This document shows positions 1 through 10,663 of a stretch of 64,000 bases of DNA, piece after piece (the stretch's first letter is position 1; every line of letters starts with the position of its first letter). This stretch comes from Trichomonas vaginalis G3 (taxonomy: Eukaryota > Parabasalia > Trichomonadida > Trichomonadidae). The position numbers and the translations under genes are program-made. The DNA is taken from NCBI RefSeq assembly GCF_026262505.1, contig NC_067206.1, positions 26,489,896-26,553,895 of the forward strand, given 5' to 3'. The notes below the pieces were generated by a model that was not told the origin of the DNA, did not search any database, and saw only the letters and a list, made by a program, of their open reading frames with translations.

Positions 1-2059
1 AGACGTATTACTAATAGTTATGCGTATGCAATTAAAGTATTTCTGATGGACAAAATGTGAGATTTATATCAGATAATTCATCTATATTACTATTATAGTT
101 CATTTATGAAGTTTGCACTTATATTCGCACTAAATAAATAACTATTAAAAATTGTTTTAATTAATTGACACCATATAATAGAGTGAATTTTGTTTGATCA
201 AACAACAATAGATGATAGATATAAAGCCAAGAAACTTGCTATTAATATGCTCTACTTGCTATTTCAATGTAAGTATGATATTTTCTAAATGTTTCGTTCA
301 GATAACTTAGTTAGATATATTAGTCAAAATTTGAAATTTTAATAGCACATATATTAAAAATAATTATTATTCATAAAAGATTAATGAAATAGTAAAAAAT
401 CAATCAAATATAAAAAATACAACATTTAGAAGAATTCTTATTATCCTTCAAAAAGTCAGTATTTCTGCTGTAATTTTCTACAACATTGTAGTTATTGCAC
501 TTTGTCTATGAATTTGTATATATGTTATATATAAATTATATATTTAAACTGCCCATAAGTGCAATTTTTATATAAATTGTTTATTTCTTTAACAATTTTC
601 ATATGAAATATGCTTTTTTAAGCGTATCAAAGCTGTGTTCTTAATGTGCATGGATATATCAAGAAAAATGTCGAAAAAAAAATGTGAATTCACAAATTCA
701 CTGAATTTTCACCGTTTTTTGAATTTTGCTACAGCACTAATATTAAATAATACTAAAATCTTCTGTCTTTGTAAAAGAATAAATTCTGACAAAAAGTGCT
801 CGTTTAAATTTAATGATCATCTGTATGACTAAGTGGTAAAAAGTGTTTATGACCAAAAAAGGGTTACATGCTTAGTCTATTTTTCTGACAGGATACTCTA
901 GATTTACATGATCTCTATTTCATATCTCCGTTTTTTAGATTCTTCGACAGATTTTATGATAGAAAACCAAGATTAACAAATTTCCGGCATGTTAATGAAG
1001 AAATCTGCAGCTACCCTCAATATTATTTCAATAATCAGTATCGTTTCTCTTACAATTTATTTTTTTCTCAATAATTTAACAAGAAATAACAATACACATT
1101 TGGTTTTACGTATAAAAGCTAAGTGTCGAACTTAATCAACTTTACTTACTTAGCAAATGAATATTTTTGTGGTTGCGAGTTCTGAATGCTGAAGTTTTAG
1201 ATTTCTCTATAAATGATATCATTGCACTTACAATGTTGTTCCAGCCTATCGCATAAATCATAGAAAATCCAAAAAAAAAATAATATAAAGAAAATTCATG
1301 TCATGAAGTTCAAAAAATACCGTGTAACATTAAAATTTGTTATGCATAATACATTTTAGCTATTATTGATTTTTTTTAATTTTCGAGAAATTGAATGGTG
1401 AGTCCGATAGAGAAATTTTTAAAAATCCTAGTGCCTCATAGAAGTAATTTCCCTCGTCTCCCATACTTCCAAATGTATGCATATGACATAAACTTTTATG
1501 CATTACACAAATGGCCAATAATATCTATAGAGTAAAAAATTAGAAATTTAATTTTTTTATATGATAGTTATATTTCAGATTTGCGAGCGTAACTTTTTTC
1601 TCCATGGCATACTTGTTTTAAGAGCAAATGATCAAAATCGTCCTTCAATTATTGAAGGAGCTGATATCTTTTGAAAATTGAATTGAAAGGGTATTCAATT
1701 TTCAAATTTCCTCTCAATTTTGGAAACATATCAACTCTATGAATTAACAATTATGTGCCTTCACAGTTTATCAGTCATATAAGGTGCTTATAAAGAAAAA
1801 AGTTACGCTCGCAAAATATGTTTTTATATAGATTTCACATAAAATAATTATGTAATTTCTAAAAAGAATATTTTTGTTCTTGAATATTAAAGTGTATTGT
1901 AGTTTAAAAAGTTTTAAATATGTTGCTAAAATTTCAGGTTTATAGCTCATGTCTAGCATGACTTCTTCGTATGCGCAAAAAATCTGACACGTAAGGGTAT
2001 CCTTAAAATAAGATATTTGAGAATAACAATTAGGACTGGCCAATCCTGGTATCACAATT
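1..2059. other. Gene-free AT-rich spacer
   Basis: No open frame here has an ATG start, protein-like composition and an upstream Initiator. The sequence is AT-rich with many poly-A/T runs. The only organised structure seen is the inverted-repeat unit at 1580-1815, listed separately. One copy of the dispersed 12-mer CTCTCAATTTTG lies at 1711-1722. Confidence 0.6.
1580..1815. repeat. Small inverted-repeat element (MITE-like)
   Basis: The arms at 1580-1601 and 1794-1815 are perfect 22-bp reverse complements with the core GCGAGCGTAAC, unusually GC-containing for this spacer. Between them lies a second perfect inverted pair, TTGAAAATTGAAT and ATTCAATTTTCAA, around 1671-1704, so the unit is a nested hairpin of about 236 bp with no ORF. 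This architecture is typical of miniature inverted-repeat transposable elements. No clear target-site duplication was found, so the mobile origin is inferred. Confidence 0.55.
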
Positions 2060-3125
2060 TTGAGAAGATTCTCAAATGGTTTCTATCAAAATGGCGTTGA
2101 ATTTTTAATTTTAATTTTGATTATTTATGGTTTCACAGAAGGAATTTTATACTATGGAGCTACATTTGTAGGAAAGAAAGAAAATGGGAAAGAATTCACT
2201 AGTGATGCACTTATTACAATTTTATGATATGCATTCTCTGAAACTTGGTGTTTAACTAATTTCAAATTCTTTTTGGGACAAGAAGAAAGAGCTGTACAAT
2301 CAGCTGAACGTGTTCTTGATAAGATAGGTTATCAACCTTCAATAAACCTTGACGAAGGAATCCAATACGATGACTTCAAATGGAAATTGTTTTTGATCAT
2401 GTTTCATTCAAGTATCCTTCAAGAAATGTGTTTACTCTAAACGATGTGTCTTTTCAGATTAAGTCAGGACAGAGCGTTGCTTTTGTCGACCATTCGGGAA
2501 GCGGAAAATCAACGATTGTTCAATTGATCGAAAGATTCTATGACATCACAGAGGGATCTATTACGATTGATGGCCAAAATATTAAAGATTTTGATATAAG
2601 ATGGTTACACAAGCAAATGCCTTTCATTTCACAAGAACCATTTTTGTTCCATGGAACAATAAAAGAAAACGTTTTATATGGTGTCTTTGATGAAAAGACA
2701 GATGAAGAAATCATGGATGTTTTGGAACAAGCAAATGCAAAGAAATTCTTTATATAGTTTGATGATGGTTTAAATCATCAAGTTGGTGATCGTGGATCTA
2801 TCTTGACATGTGGTCAATGTCAAAGAATTTCGATTGCGCAAGTAGTTATGAAGGATCCAAAGATCTTGATAACAGATGAAGCAACATCAGCTCTTGACAG
2901 TGAAAGTGAAAAGAAAGTTCAAAATGCACTTGACAAAGTACTTGTTGGAAGAACAGGTATTGCTGTTGCACATCGTCTCTCAACGGTCATCAGTTGTCAT
3001 GTTATTTTTGTTATCGAATAGGAAAAATCGTTGAACAAGGCGCACATACAGAACTTGTTGAAAATGATGGTGCCTATTACAATCTTGTCAAATATCAATT
3101 GAGCAAACAAGAATCCAAGGAATAA
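2060..3125 (+). pseudogene. ABC transporter (P-glycoprotein/ABCB type), 5'-truncated degenerate copy
   Basis: Conceptual translation gives the end of a transmembrane domain (about 2060-2330) followed by an ABCB-type nucleotide-binding domain. Recognisable motifs are a Walker A (DHSGSGKST, first Gly replaced by Asp), a Q-loop (ISQEPFLF), a signature decayed to LTCGQCQRIS where LSGGQ is expected, a Walker B region ILITDEATSALD, an H-loop (AVAHRLST) and the usual C-terminus (GKIVEQGAHTELV, ending at 3125). The frame is broken by TGA at 2225-2227, a frameshift near 2375-2382, TAG at 2755-2757 and a second frameshift near 3018-3022. The N-terminal membrane domain and any first half-transporter are missing. 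This is a dead remnant; several catalytic motifs are also substituted. Confidence 0.9.
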
Positions 3126-3330
3126 AAACAAATTATTTTTTATCATTATCCAAATTTTTAAAATTGATTCGTTTATATTCAAACTCCATATATAAGCGTA
3201 AACTTAAAGTAAAGAGAAGTTTGATTGCAAGCCATTGAAAGTCTCTAATTCAAATAAAAATTGATATTTTTTTGTTTAAACTTACTAGTTTAGTATTAAT
3301 ATAACAAACAATACACATATGTCTACAAGA

Positions 3331-4698
3331 TTATTGAAGTATATGTTCCAATACTTCATCAGCAAAATTCTGAGGTGGAATTTGAATGAAATAGCCAATT
3401 TCATTTTCAAAATATTCAGACCATATATTATTGAATATTTCTACATCGGATGGAAATGAAATTTCAAGCTTCTGCACAAAATTATTAAGCAAATGAATAG
3501 AATCATAAATAAAATCAGGTGATGCAGAATGAAATGTACTTAAAATATCTTCTATTAGATCTGGTGTAATAATTCTAACCATAATATCTGCATTTGCATG
3601 ATAAGATAAAATCAAAAATAATTTCATGATTTCATACTTCACATCGAATGCAGAAGTGTCATACAGGCTTTCAAATGGTATTTGCACTAGAAAACTATAT
3701 AAAGAATTCAAATAATTTTCATTTTCGTTATCACACCAACTTCTAAGGAAAGAAATGACAGAAATCATTATAATACTGTAGTACTCAGTATTTTCTTTTT
3801 GATATTCATCTAAAAGTATCTTTTTTGATTCATAAAATATATTATATCTTGAAATTTCTTCATACATGTCATTTCCATATGGGCATAGGTGACCAAGAAA
3901 CTGAAATACTGCAATTTGTAAATAATGATCATCTGATGTGCAATGCATGGCTAAAGTTTCTATTAAATTAGTTTCTTTAATTTGATTTGAAATATTTGTT
4001 GAATTTGAAAGGATATTAGTAAGAATTCTCAATGATTTCGTTATAAATATTGTGTTTTCAGAGAAATTAACAAGATCAATTAATGGTGAAATAATATTTT
4101 CGCAAATACCTGGATTAAAGTCATCAATTTTTGTTGCATTACAAATTATTTGAAGTGAAATCTCTGTTAACTCGTTTTCTTCAATAATATTAGGCTCTAA
4201 AGCATGAAATATCCCAGCTTCATACATTTTTTGTGTTGAAACATCAGGATGCATTGATAATAGAATTATAAGTTCTAATGCATAATACTTCAAGTCTTTT
4301 GCTATTTGTTTCTTAATTGATTGAGAAAGATAAAAAATGATTGGTGATTCTACAATATCTGGAATTAAAGCATCGCCATTTCTTACAATACAAGAAATGA
4401 ATCGAAAAACATTCTTTCTTGATCCTTTTCTTTTGCATAATAGGACTAAATCTTTAATATTTTCGGATACGACAAAATCAGTGATAATATTAGGATTTTT
4501 TGAGATAATGTCAAGAGCATTTGATAAGATTTGTGAAGAATCTTTAGGATTTTCGTTATCAAAACTTGCAAATATGGAATTAAGACGTGCAAGCAAAGAT
4601 TCATTAATAGCAGACAATTCAACTTCATCATATATATGTACATCAGCATCAGAATCTGATAAGTTTTCCTGATTGGAATCGTCTTTTTTGTATTCCAT
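3331..4698 (-). CDS. Armadillo/HEAT-like helical-repeat protein
   Basis: This encodes a 455-residue, mostly alpha-helical protein rich in Leu, Ile, Asn and Ser, with an acidic N-terminus and repeating two- to three-helix units resembling armadillo or HEAT repeats. The repeats were judged by hydrophobic periodicity, not by a strict motif. It has no signal peptide or membrane segment. The ATG at 4698 was chosen because an Initiator (TCATT) abuts it at 4699-4703; the frame continues upstream only through a GTG codon. A second protein of the same general type lies at 54906-56072. Such proteins are usually protein-binding scaffolds, but no specific partner can be named. Confidence 0.75.
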   Translation of the reverse strand: MEYKKDDSNQENLSDSDADVHIYDEVELSAINESLLARLNSIFASFDNENPKDSSQILSNALDIISKNPNIITDFVVSENIKDLVLLCKRKGSRKNVFRFISCIVRNGDALIPDIVESPIIFYLSQSIKKQIAKDLKYYALELIILLSMHPDVSTQKMYEAGIFHALEPNIIEENELTEISLQIICNATKIDDFNPGICENIISPLIDLVNFSENTIFITKSLRILTNILSNSTNISNQIKETNLIETLAMHCTSDDHYLQIAVFQFLGHLCPYGNDMYEEISRYNIFYESKKILLDEYQKENTEYYSIIMISVISFLRSWCDNENENYLNSLYSFLVQIPFESLYDTSAFDVKYEIMKLFLILSYHANADIMVRIITPDLIEDILSTFHSASPDFIYDSIHLLNNFVQKLEISFPSDVEIFNNIWSEYFENEIGYFIQIPPQNFADEVLEHILQ

Positions 4699-4703
4699 AA
4701 TGA
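4699..4703 (-). promoter_or_regulatory. Initiator (Inr) of the ARM-like gene
   Basis: On the minus strand the sequence reads TTTCATTATGG, so a TCAY(T/A) Initiator lies directly before the start codon. This implies a 5' UTR of only about three bases. Very short 5' UTRs are known for T. vaginalis. Confidence 0.6.
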
Positions 4704-5097
4704 AATTTAAGTAATAATCATTAACATTTGGATGCACTTAAAAACTAATAACAGCGGATCCTATTACCAACCCGAATTTTATAATGGTTTCTTAAAATTA
4801 ATAGTTCTCATCGCCAATAATCATAAAACTGCCAAGGCATAGTTAGTCCTATCATAGAAAGAGCTACCATTTCAAGATCAACGCCAGAAATTCTAGTTTT
4901 AAAATTTGCTATTATTTTTATCCAAGACAACATCTATAGACAAAAATATATGATCATGAGTAGCAAAGGAAAGAGGATTTACAAGAATTTTGATAACGAC
5001 AATATCGGCATCGTCCGATAAAGAAAAACAGCAAAAAAAATACGAATAAATCCTTTCAAAATTGAATAAAAACCGATAGAGAATTGCTAGCGATATT

Positions 5098-5103
5098 TCA
5101 CTT
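5098..5103 (+). promoter_or_regulatory. Initiator (Inr) of the PfkB kinase gene
   Basis: TCACTT with the presumed +1 A at 5100 matches the T. vaginalis Initiator TCAY(T/A). It lies 14 bases from the predicted +1 A to the ATG at 5114. Confidence 0.75.
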
Positions 5104-5113
5104 CTGTTGAAAG

Positions 5114-5992
5114 ATGAGTGATATCTTGTTTGTAGGACATTGCACTAAAGATGTTATTACCATTAACAATGAGACATCATACTTACCAGGTGGTGGTGTC
5201 TATTTCGGAGCAGTTTCCGCTGGTTATTGCCTCAAAGCACATCCATCCGACAAGGACATCAAACTCATTGTTCTTACAATCGGTAAGAAGGAAGATTACG
5301 TAAAAGTCCAACATGAAATGGATGCTTGCGGTGCAAAATTGATCCTTATCGAAGACGACAAGACAACAACATTCGTCCACTCATTCGAGGATAACAACCC
5401 AGATAAGCGTATATCTTCCGTTACAGACATTGCCAGATCTTTTACATGGGACGATGTTAAAAATTACAAGGCTAAGTTCTGCTATGTTAATCCACTCTTC
5501 TTTGGAGAAGTTGATCCATCTCTCTTCAAGCTTCTTCACCAGAACTGTGAATACGTATCCTGTGATGCTCAAGGCCTTCTTCGTCATCAAAAAGACGGAA
5601 AGGTCTATCTCAAGGCACCAGAGAACATTCCAGCCGTCTTAGATGGAATCGATATCCTCAAGGTTGATGCTGGCGAAGCTACAGCTCTTACAGGAATTAA
5701 AGATGATACAAGAAAGGCCTGCCTTCAGCTTCTCAGCTACGGCCCACGTTGGGTTATCTGCACACAATCAGATTATGTCGAACTTCATACAAAAGAGTCT
5801 GTTATCAGCTCCAAATTTGGACAATGGTCTCTTGCTGGTCGTACAGGTCGTGGCGATACTGTTTCAGCTGCTTTCATCCTTGAACACTTCCTTGCTGAGG
5901 TTGATGCTCAGAAATCTCTTGATATCGCTGCCACTGCCACAGGAAAGAAGATGATGCATCCTGGCGCAGCTGTATTAGCTGATTATCAGTAA
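5114..5992 (+). CDS. PfkB-family carbohydrate kinase (ribokinase-like)
   Basis: This is a 292-residue cytosolic sugar or nucleoside kinase of the ribokinase/PfkB superfamily. It shows a glycine-rich substrate-side segment near the N-terminus (YLPGGGVYFGA, about residues 23-33) and the C-terminal PfkB signature AGRTGRGDTVSAAF, whose Asp at about residue 248 is the expected catalytic base. The length is typical of the family. The substrate cannot be assigned; no feature points clearly to adenosine, ribose or fructose. The start is fixed by a good Initiator at 5098-5103. Neighbouring genes are functionally unrelated. Confidence 0.88.
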   Translation: MSDILFVGHCTKDVITINNETSYLPGGGVYFGAVSAGYCLKAHPSDKDIKLIVLTIGKKEDYVKVQHEMDACGAKLILIEDDKTTTFVHSFEDNNPDKRISSVTDIARSFTWDDVKNYKAKFCYVNPLFFGEVDPSLFKLLHQNCEYVSCDAQGLLRHQKDGKVYLKAPENIPAVLDGIDILKVDAGEATALTGIKDDTRKACLQLLSYGPRWVICTQSDYVELHTKESVISSKFGQWSLAGRTGRGDTVSAAFILEHFLAEVDAQKSLDIAATATGKKMMHPGAAVLADYQ

Positions 5993-6204
5993 TCGCTCTT
6001 ATCAAAGACGTACAATTAGATTTTTTCACATTTTTTGATTAAAAATATTAAATTTCTTCAATCATTTCTGAATAAAACCCAATGAATCCAATTAATCAGG
6101 ACTTCATCTTTTTATATATCACATAAACTCAAAATCGGGGATCAAAAATTTTTGAGATACTTCCCCAGGGAACTACGATTATTTGAAGGAGAAAAAAATT
6201 TCAA

Positions 6205-8901
6205 ATGACTGAGCATCGAATTCTCCAGCTCGATGAATCAGTTATCAAAAGGATTGCAGCTGGAGAAGTCATTAATTTTCCGTCAAATGTTGCAAAAGAG
6301 TTATTAGAAAACTCAATTGATGCCGGATCAAAAAGAATATCAACCGAACTTCAAAACGGCGGCTATTCTCTCATTAAGATTTCTGATAATGGCTGTGGAA
6401 TAAATGCTGCGGATATGCCTTTAGCTTGTCAGCGTCATGCAACGTCTAAAATTCAAAGTTTCAACGATTTAAGGAACGTAACTACATTTGGATTCAGAGG
6501 TGAGGCTTTGTTTTCAATGTCCTGTGTTTCTCATCTCAGTATTTTATCTAAAACAGAAGAAAGTTCATTTGGATACTCCGGAAACTTCCAAGACGGAAAT
6601 CTGATCGGCGAATTATCAACAGTACCCATAACAATAGGAACTACAGTCACCATTTCCGATCTATTCTATAACAAACCGACCAAATTACGAACATCTCCAG
6701 ATTCAGCCACTCAAAACCGAAAAATCCTACAAATAGTCCAAAGATACGCAATCGCATACCCAGAGATCAGCTTCTCTGTCATCTGCGACGGCAAAGAGAA
6801 GATGATGACCCATGGATCTTCATCACATTACGATGTCATCTCATTATTATATGGTATCGATGCCAGATCAGCGACATTTGTCCTTACAGGTGATATCGCG
6901 AAGAACACAACCGTTGAAATGTATCTAGGTTCTCCATCGGCCAAAAAACAACTCAAAGAATCAGCGGTTTTTGTAAATGGCAGACTTGTTCAATGCGACC
7001 ACATTAAAAGGGCGATTAATGCTGTTTACGGCAGTTTCTTGATGAGGGGCGAGAAACCATTTGCTTTTGTTTTATTAAGGATGCCGCCAGATAAAGTAGA
7101 TGTGAATGTACATCCAACGAAAAAAGATGTTATATTTACTAATGAACAGAGTTTGATTGATAATATATGTGACATTATTTTGGCTGAGCTAAAGAATCAG
7201 TCAAAAACAAGGAATTTCTCAGAGAAAACAGAGAAAAAGAAAGATAAGAAAAATGATGATGAAAGATTGAGTTCTTTTGTTTCTTCAAAGGAAATAAAAA
7301 GAAAAACTTTGGATGAAAAATATGAAGATCTTGTCGAAGATGATGAAAAAATAACTGTCAATAACCCAATACAAGAAAAATTTAACCAAATTATTGGTTC
7401 AAACAGATCTGTTCAAAATAAAAGTGACAAAAATCAAAATGAAGATGAACTAAACGAAGAAGATTCATTCAACACATCAAACAAAGTTATTCAAAATAAA
7501 AGTGACATGAATCATGAGGAAGATTCGAATGAACTCAATCAAAATCAAGAAAATTCATTCAACGCATCAAACAAAGTTGTTCAAAATAAAGGTGACAAAA
7601 ATCAAAATGATGAACTAAACGAAGAAGGTTCATTCAACACATCAAACAGAGATGTTCAAAATAAAAGTGACAAAAATTTACATGAAGAGGAAGAAGAAGA
7701 GAAAGATAGTATTGTTGAAGATGATGAAGAATCGCCAAAAGCGAAGATAGATATTGATAGAGAAAATAAAGGAAAATATGAATTATCTCCTGTATCTATA
7801 AATGAAGAGAATTTAACAGATATAACTCCTGCTTCTTCATCATCAGATACATCAGATACAGAAAATCCAAGAAAAAGAGCAAGAAGAAATCCTTATATGA
7901 AATTATCTTCCGATTTCCAAAATTTACAACAAATTGATGATTTACCAAAAAGTGACAATTTGACAAAACGTGACAGCGATCAAGAAAACTCTGAAATTCC
8001 AAAATCAAATATTCCTTCGTCACTTTTCAATAAAAGTGAAGTGACAGAAAAACCAAAACCGAGGGAAAGATCATCTATTTTTGATGAGTTAAAATTCACT
8101 CCAAAATCTATGGCAAGAGGAGATCCAAATCTACAAACACTTGAACAAGTCTTGAATATGTCTGCAGCCAAAGAAATGAAAAGGGATCCAACGAAAACGA
8201 AAAGAGAAATGAATTTAGTAACAGCAAGTTCACTTTTGTCTGATGAGAAAAAGAATTCTTTTGAACCTTTAATTACTTTGTTTAGAGCTCATTCTTTTGT
8301 TGGTTTGATTGGTTTGAAATATGGTTTAATACAAGCAGATGAAACTCTTTACGCAGTACATCTATTCCAAGTCTTCAGAGTTTTGTTTTATCAGTCTTGT
8401 TTAAGTAGAATTGGAAACTTTGGAAAAATAGTTTTTGACAAACCGTTAGATGTCAAAATTTTGGCAGATTCTGTAGAAGGATCTGACAGTTTACGTGTCA
8501 AAAATATTTTAATAGAACATAGAGAGATGCTTTCTGATTTATTTAATATTGTTATTAATGATATGGGATGTTTAGAAGAGATGCCGATGATTGTTGCAAA
8601 TTACGAACCTTCTTTTTCTTTTCTCCCTATTTTCTTAGTGAGATTGGCTGAAACTGAGTGGGATGGAGAGTTGGAATGCATCAGTTACATTTGCGATGAA
8701 TTGTCTATGTTGTATTCTCCTTGTGAAGAAGAATCAAATGATACGAAAAACATCGAAAAAATGAAAAAATCTATCAGAGATGTTCTGTTTCCTGAACTGA
8801 AAACAGCTATTTTCTTCCCTCCTGCTGCTTTGATTTCAAATCTTTCTGTTATTAGAGTTAGATCTCTCCATGAAATGTACAAAATCTTCGAAAGAAACTG
8901 A
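6205..8901 (+). CDS. MLH1: DNA mismatch repair protein MLH1 (MutL homologue)
   Basis: The N-terminal GHKL ATPase of MutL proteins is intact: KELLENSIDAG at 31-41, DNGCGI at 61-66, the TSKI segment near 80 and GFRGEAL at 96-102, followed by the MutL transducer region with NVHPTKKDV. A low-complexity acidic linker follows (about 340-680) with four related segments of the type QNKSDKNQNEDELNEE. The C-terminal dimerisation domain ends SLHEMYKIFERN. MLH1 proteins of other eukaryotes characteristically end in FERC, so the ending identifies MLH1 rather than PMS, but the terminal Cys is Asn here. At 898 residues it exceeds the usual ~750, explained by the linker. It acts with a PMS partner in nuclear post-replicative mismatch repair. 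No standard Initiator is seen; the nearest is a TTTCAAATG variant at the start codon. Confidence 0.95.
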   Translation: MTEHRILQLDESVIKRIAAGEVINFPSNVAKELLENSIDAGSKRISTELQNGGYSLIKISDNGCGINAADMPLACQRHATSKIQSFNDLRNVTTFGFRGEALFSMSCVSHLSILSKTEESSFGYSGNFQDGNLIGELSTVPITIGTTVTISDLFYNKPTKLRTSPDSATQNRKILQIVQRYAIAYPEISFSVICDGKEKMMTHGSSSHYDVISLLYGIDARSATFVLTGDIAKNTTVEMYLGSPSAKKQLKESAVFVNGRLVQCDHIKRAINAVYGSFLMRGEKPFAFVLLRMPPDKVDVNVHPTKKDVIFTNEQSLIDNICDIILAELKNQSKTRNFSEKTEKKKDKKNDDERLSSFVSSKEIKRKTLDEKYEDLVEDDEKITVNNPIQEKFNQIIGSNRSVQNKSDKNQNEDELNEEDSFNTSNKVIQNKSDMNHEEDSNELNQNQENSFNASNKVVQNKGDKNQNDELNEEGSFNTSNRDVQNKSDKNLHEEEEEEKDSIVEDDEESPKAKIDIDRENKGKYELSPVSINEENLTDITPASSSSDTSDTENPRKRARRNPYMKLSSDFQNLQQIDDLPKSDNLTKRDSDQENSEIPKSNIPSSLFNKSEVTEKPKPRERSSIFDELKFTPKSMARGDPNLQTLEQVLNMSAAKEMKRDPTKTKREMNLVTASSLLSDEKKNSFEPLITLFRAHSFVGLIGLKYGLIQADETLYAVHLFQVFRVLFYQSCLSRIGNFGKIVFDKPLDVKILADSVEGSDSLRVKNILIEHREMLSDLFNIVINDMGCLEEMPMIVANYEPSFSFLPIFLVRLAETEWDGELECISYICDELSMLYSPCEEESNDTKNIEKMKKSIRDVLFPELKTAIFFPPAALISNLSVIRVRSLHEMYKIFERN

Positions 8902-9569
8902 AATATTAAATTGTTATTTTTTTATTAAACATTTATCTTTATAAATTAATACTTTACATTATTTCCATTCAATATACAATATACGAGGCAAATTTTGAGG
9001 AAATGCATAGTTTGTCGATCATAAAACTGTTAAATTCAATCCAAAATCTGAGAACACAGAAAAATTACATATTTTTTTTTATTGAGGGATTATAAACCCA
9101 TTTTTTGAACAAGGAGTATATTGTTACAAATAATTCATTACATACTTGCATTAAAGCTTTCAATGAGCTAGCTGGCACAATAATTATTGATTATTGAGAA
9201 TATTGAGTGAGGGAATTGATTTTCAACTTATTGAAGGTTTTAAAATGATATTATAAGCTATAATTAAAGTCAATTTTGTATTTAAGCACCAAATACATCT
9301 TCTTTATTTATCTTATGATGTCAAAGTTTGAAATCATTTGGGAAACTAATAGTAATCATTATGCTCATAAACTTTACAGCTAGTTGATATATATATTCTC
9401 TAAAATTATTGTACCATATTTATTAATAACTCATTACATTTTTTGTAGATTATTAAATATTATAGATCCAAGTGATAATGATTCCATAAATGATAGAATT
9501 TGTGGAGATTAAAAAAAAATATGAAAAATTTTGTTACATATAGATATAATTTACAAGTCATGGACAAAT

Positions 9570-10628
9570 TTACATTTTATTAGATACACAAACATCACTC
9601 TCTTCCATTAACTGGATAATGTTGCTCCAATTATTTTTATTATTCTGAATAAACGGGTGGTTGACTAATTCAGCAGCTGTCATTCTTTTATCAGGATCTT
9701 TGTCAAGTAATCCTCTAAGAATGTCCTTCAAATCCTTCGGTAGAATCGGATAATCAGGAAATGTAAGATCTCCCAACGGTTGTATTCTAGAAATATTGTT
9801 TTTAACCATATCTTGCCCTGACGTATCATATATTTTTTGTAAATCGTATGGATATGTTCCATAAATCAAGACATATGTTGTTACGCCAAGACTCCACATA
9901 TCCGCTGGTTTTGGCTTATACTGTTCTTGATTGGCAACCTGTGGCGCCATGAAGAATGAAGTTCCTATTTCTCCTGACAATAATTCGTTTGGATCATGTA
10001 ATTTTGCAGAAACAGAAAAATCACAGAGAGCAAATGTCGTATCAAAAATCAAAACATTCTGTGGTTTGATGTCTCTGTGAACATATCCGTTTTCATGCAT
10101 ATACTGTAAAGCGCTGCCAATTTGATCTAAAAATCTTACAGCGTCATAAATTGTTAATTCCGGTTGCTTTGTGATTTCAAATGCTCCATATTTTGCAAGA
10201 GGCATCGCGATTACATATTCATTGTTTGCCGTTAAGAATGAGCTTAAAATTGGAAGGCAATTTGGATGGTTTAATGAACTAGCAATTTCGATCTCGCGTG
10301 GTTTTTCATTTCCAAAGCGTTTGTCTTTTCTAAATACTTTTAATGCGATGATATCGGTGGAACCGATTTTTGTTGCAGAATAAACTGCTGCTTCTGCACC
10401 CTCGCCGATCTTTTTAAGTATCGCATAACCCTGTATCTCGGTCACTTCTGAGTTTTCCGATGCAATATCCGGTTTTGAGTTGATTGTATATTTATCTTCG
10501 ATCAAACTCGAAGCAAAATCATCACAAAACCGATTAATTGGATTGTCTATTGATATCAGAAGCGACGAGGGGTTAACGTCGGCGAGATTGTTCCGTTCGC
10601 TATGCTCCCTCGATAAAAGCGCGCCCAA
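9570..10628 (-). CDS. Serine/threonine protein kinase without an ATG start
   Basis: This is a complete eukaryotic protein kinase domain: glycine loop IGEGAEAAVYSA, catalytic Lys in IIALKVF (about K97), HRDIKPQNVL (HRD at about 184-186) and a C-lobe DMWSLGV. The metal-binding DFG reads DFS (203-205) and APE reads APQ. The activation segment resembles the CAMKK/CAMK side of the kinome, a weak assignment. The frame begins TTG followed by GALLS, so an ATG at this position would give MGALLS, a good N-myristoylation consensus; the next in-frame Met is inside the kinase domain at about 142. An Initiator (TCATTT) lies at 10664-10669 and the first ATG after it (10646) is out of frame. Either the start mutated, a base is missing, or a near-cognate codon is used. 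Confidence 0.82.
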   Translation of the reverse strand: MGALLSREHSERNNLADVNPSSLLISIDNPINRFCDDFASSLIEDKYTINSKPDIASENSEVTEIQGYAILKKIGEGAEAAVYSATKIGSTDIIALKVFRKDKRFGNEKPREIEIASSLNHPNCLPILSSFLTANNEYVIAMPLAKYGAFEITKQPELTIYDAVRFLDQIGSALQYMHENGYVHRDIKPQNVLIFDTTFALCDFSVSAKLHDPNELLSGEIGTSFFMAPQVANQEQYKPKPADMWSLGVTTYVLIYGTYPYDLQKIYDTSGQDMVKNNISRIQPLGDLTFPDYPILPKDLKDILRGLLDKDPDKRMTAAELVNHPFIQNNKNNWSNIIQLMEESDVCVSNKM

Positions 10629-10663
10629 AACAAAAAATATAGGCTCATATTTTTATAGATTGA

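Noticed and set aside
635-832. 65-codon open frame in the left spacer
   Set aside because: Lys/Phe/Asn-rich composition as expected by chance in AT-rich DNA; no Initiator and no recognisable motif.
4744-4754. ACTAATAACAG resembling the T. vaginalis 3' intron motif ACTAACACACAG
   Set aside because: It departs from the strict motif, has no GTATGT-type 5' site nearby and lies in a spacer.
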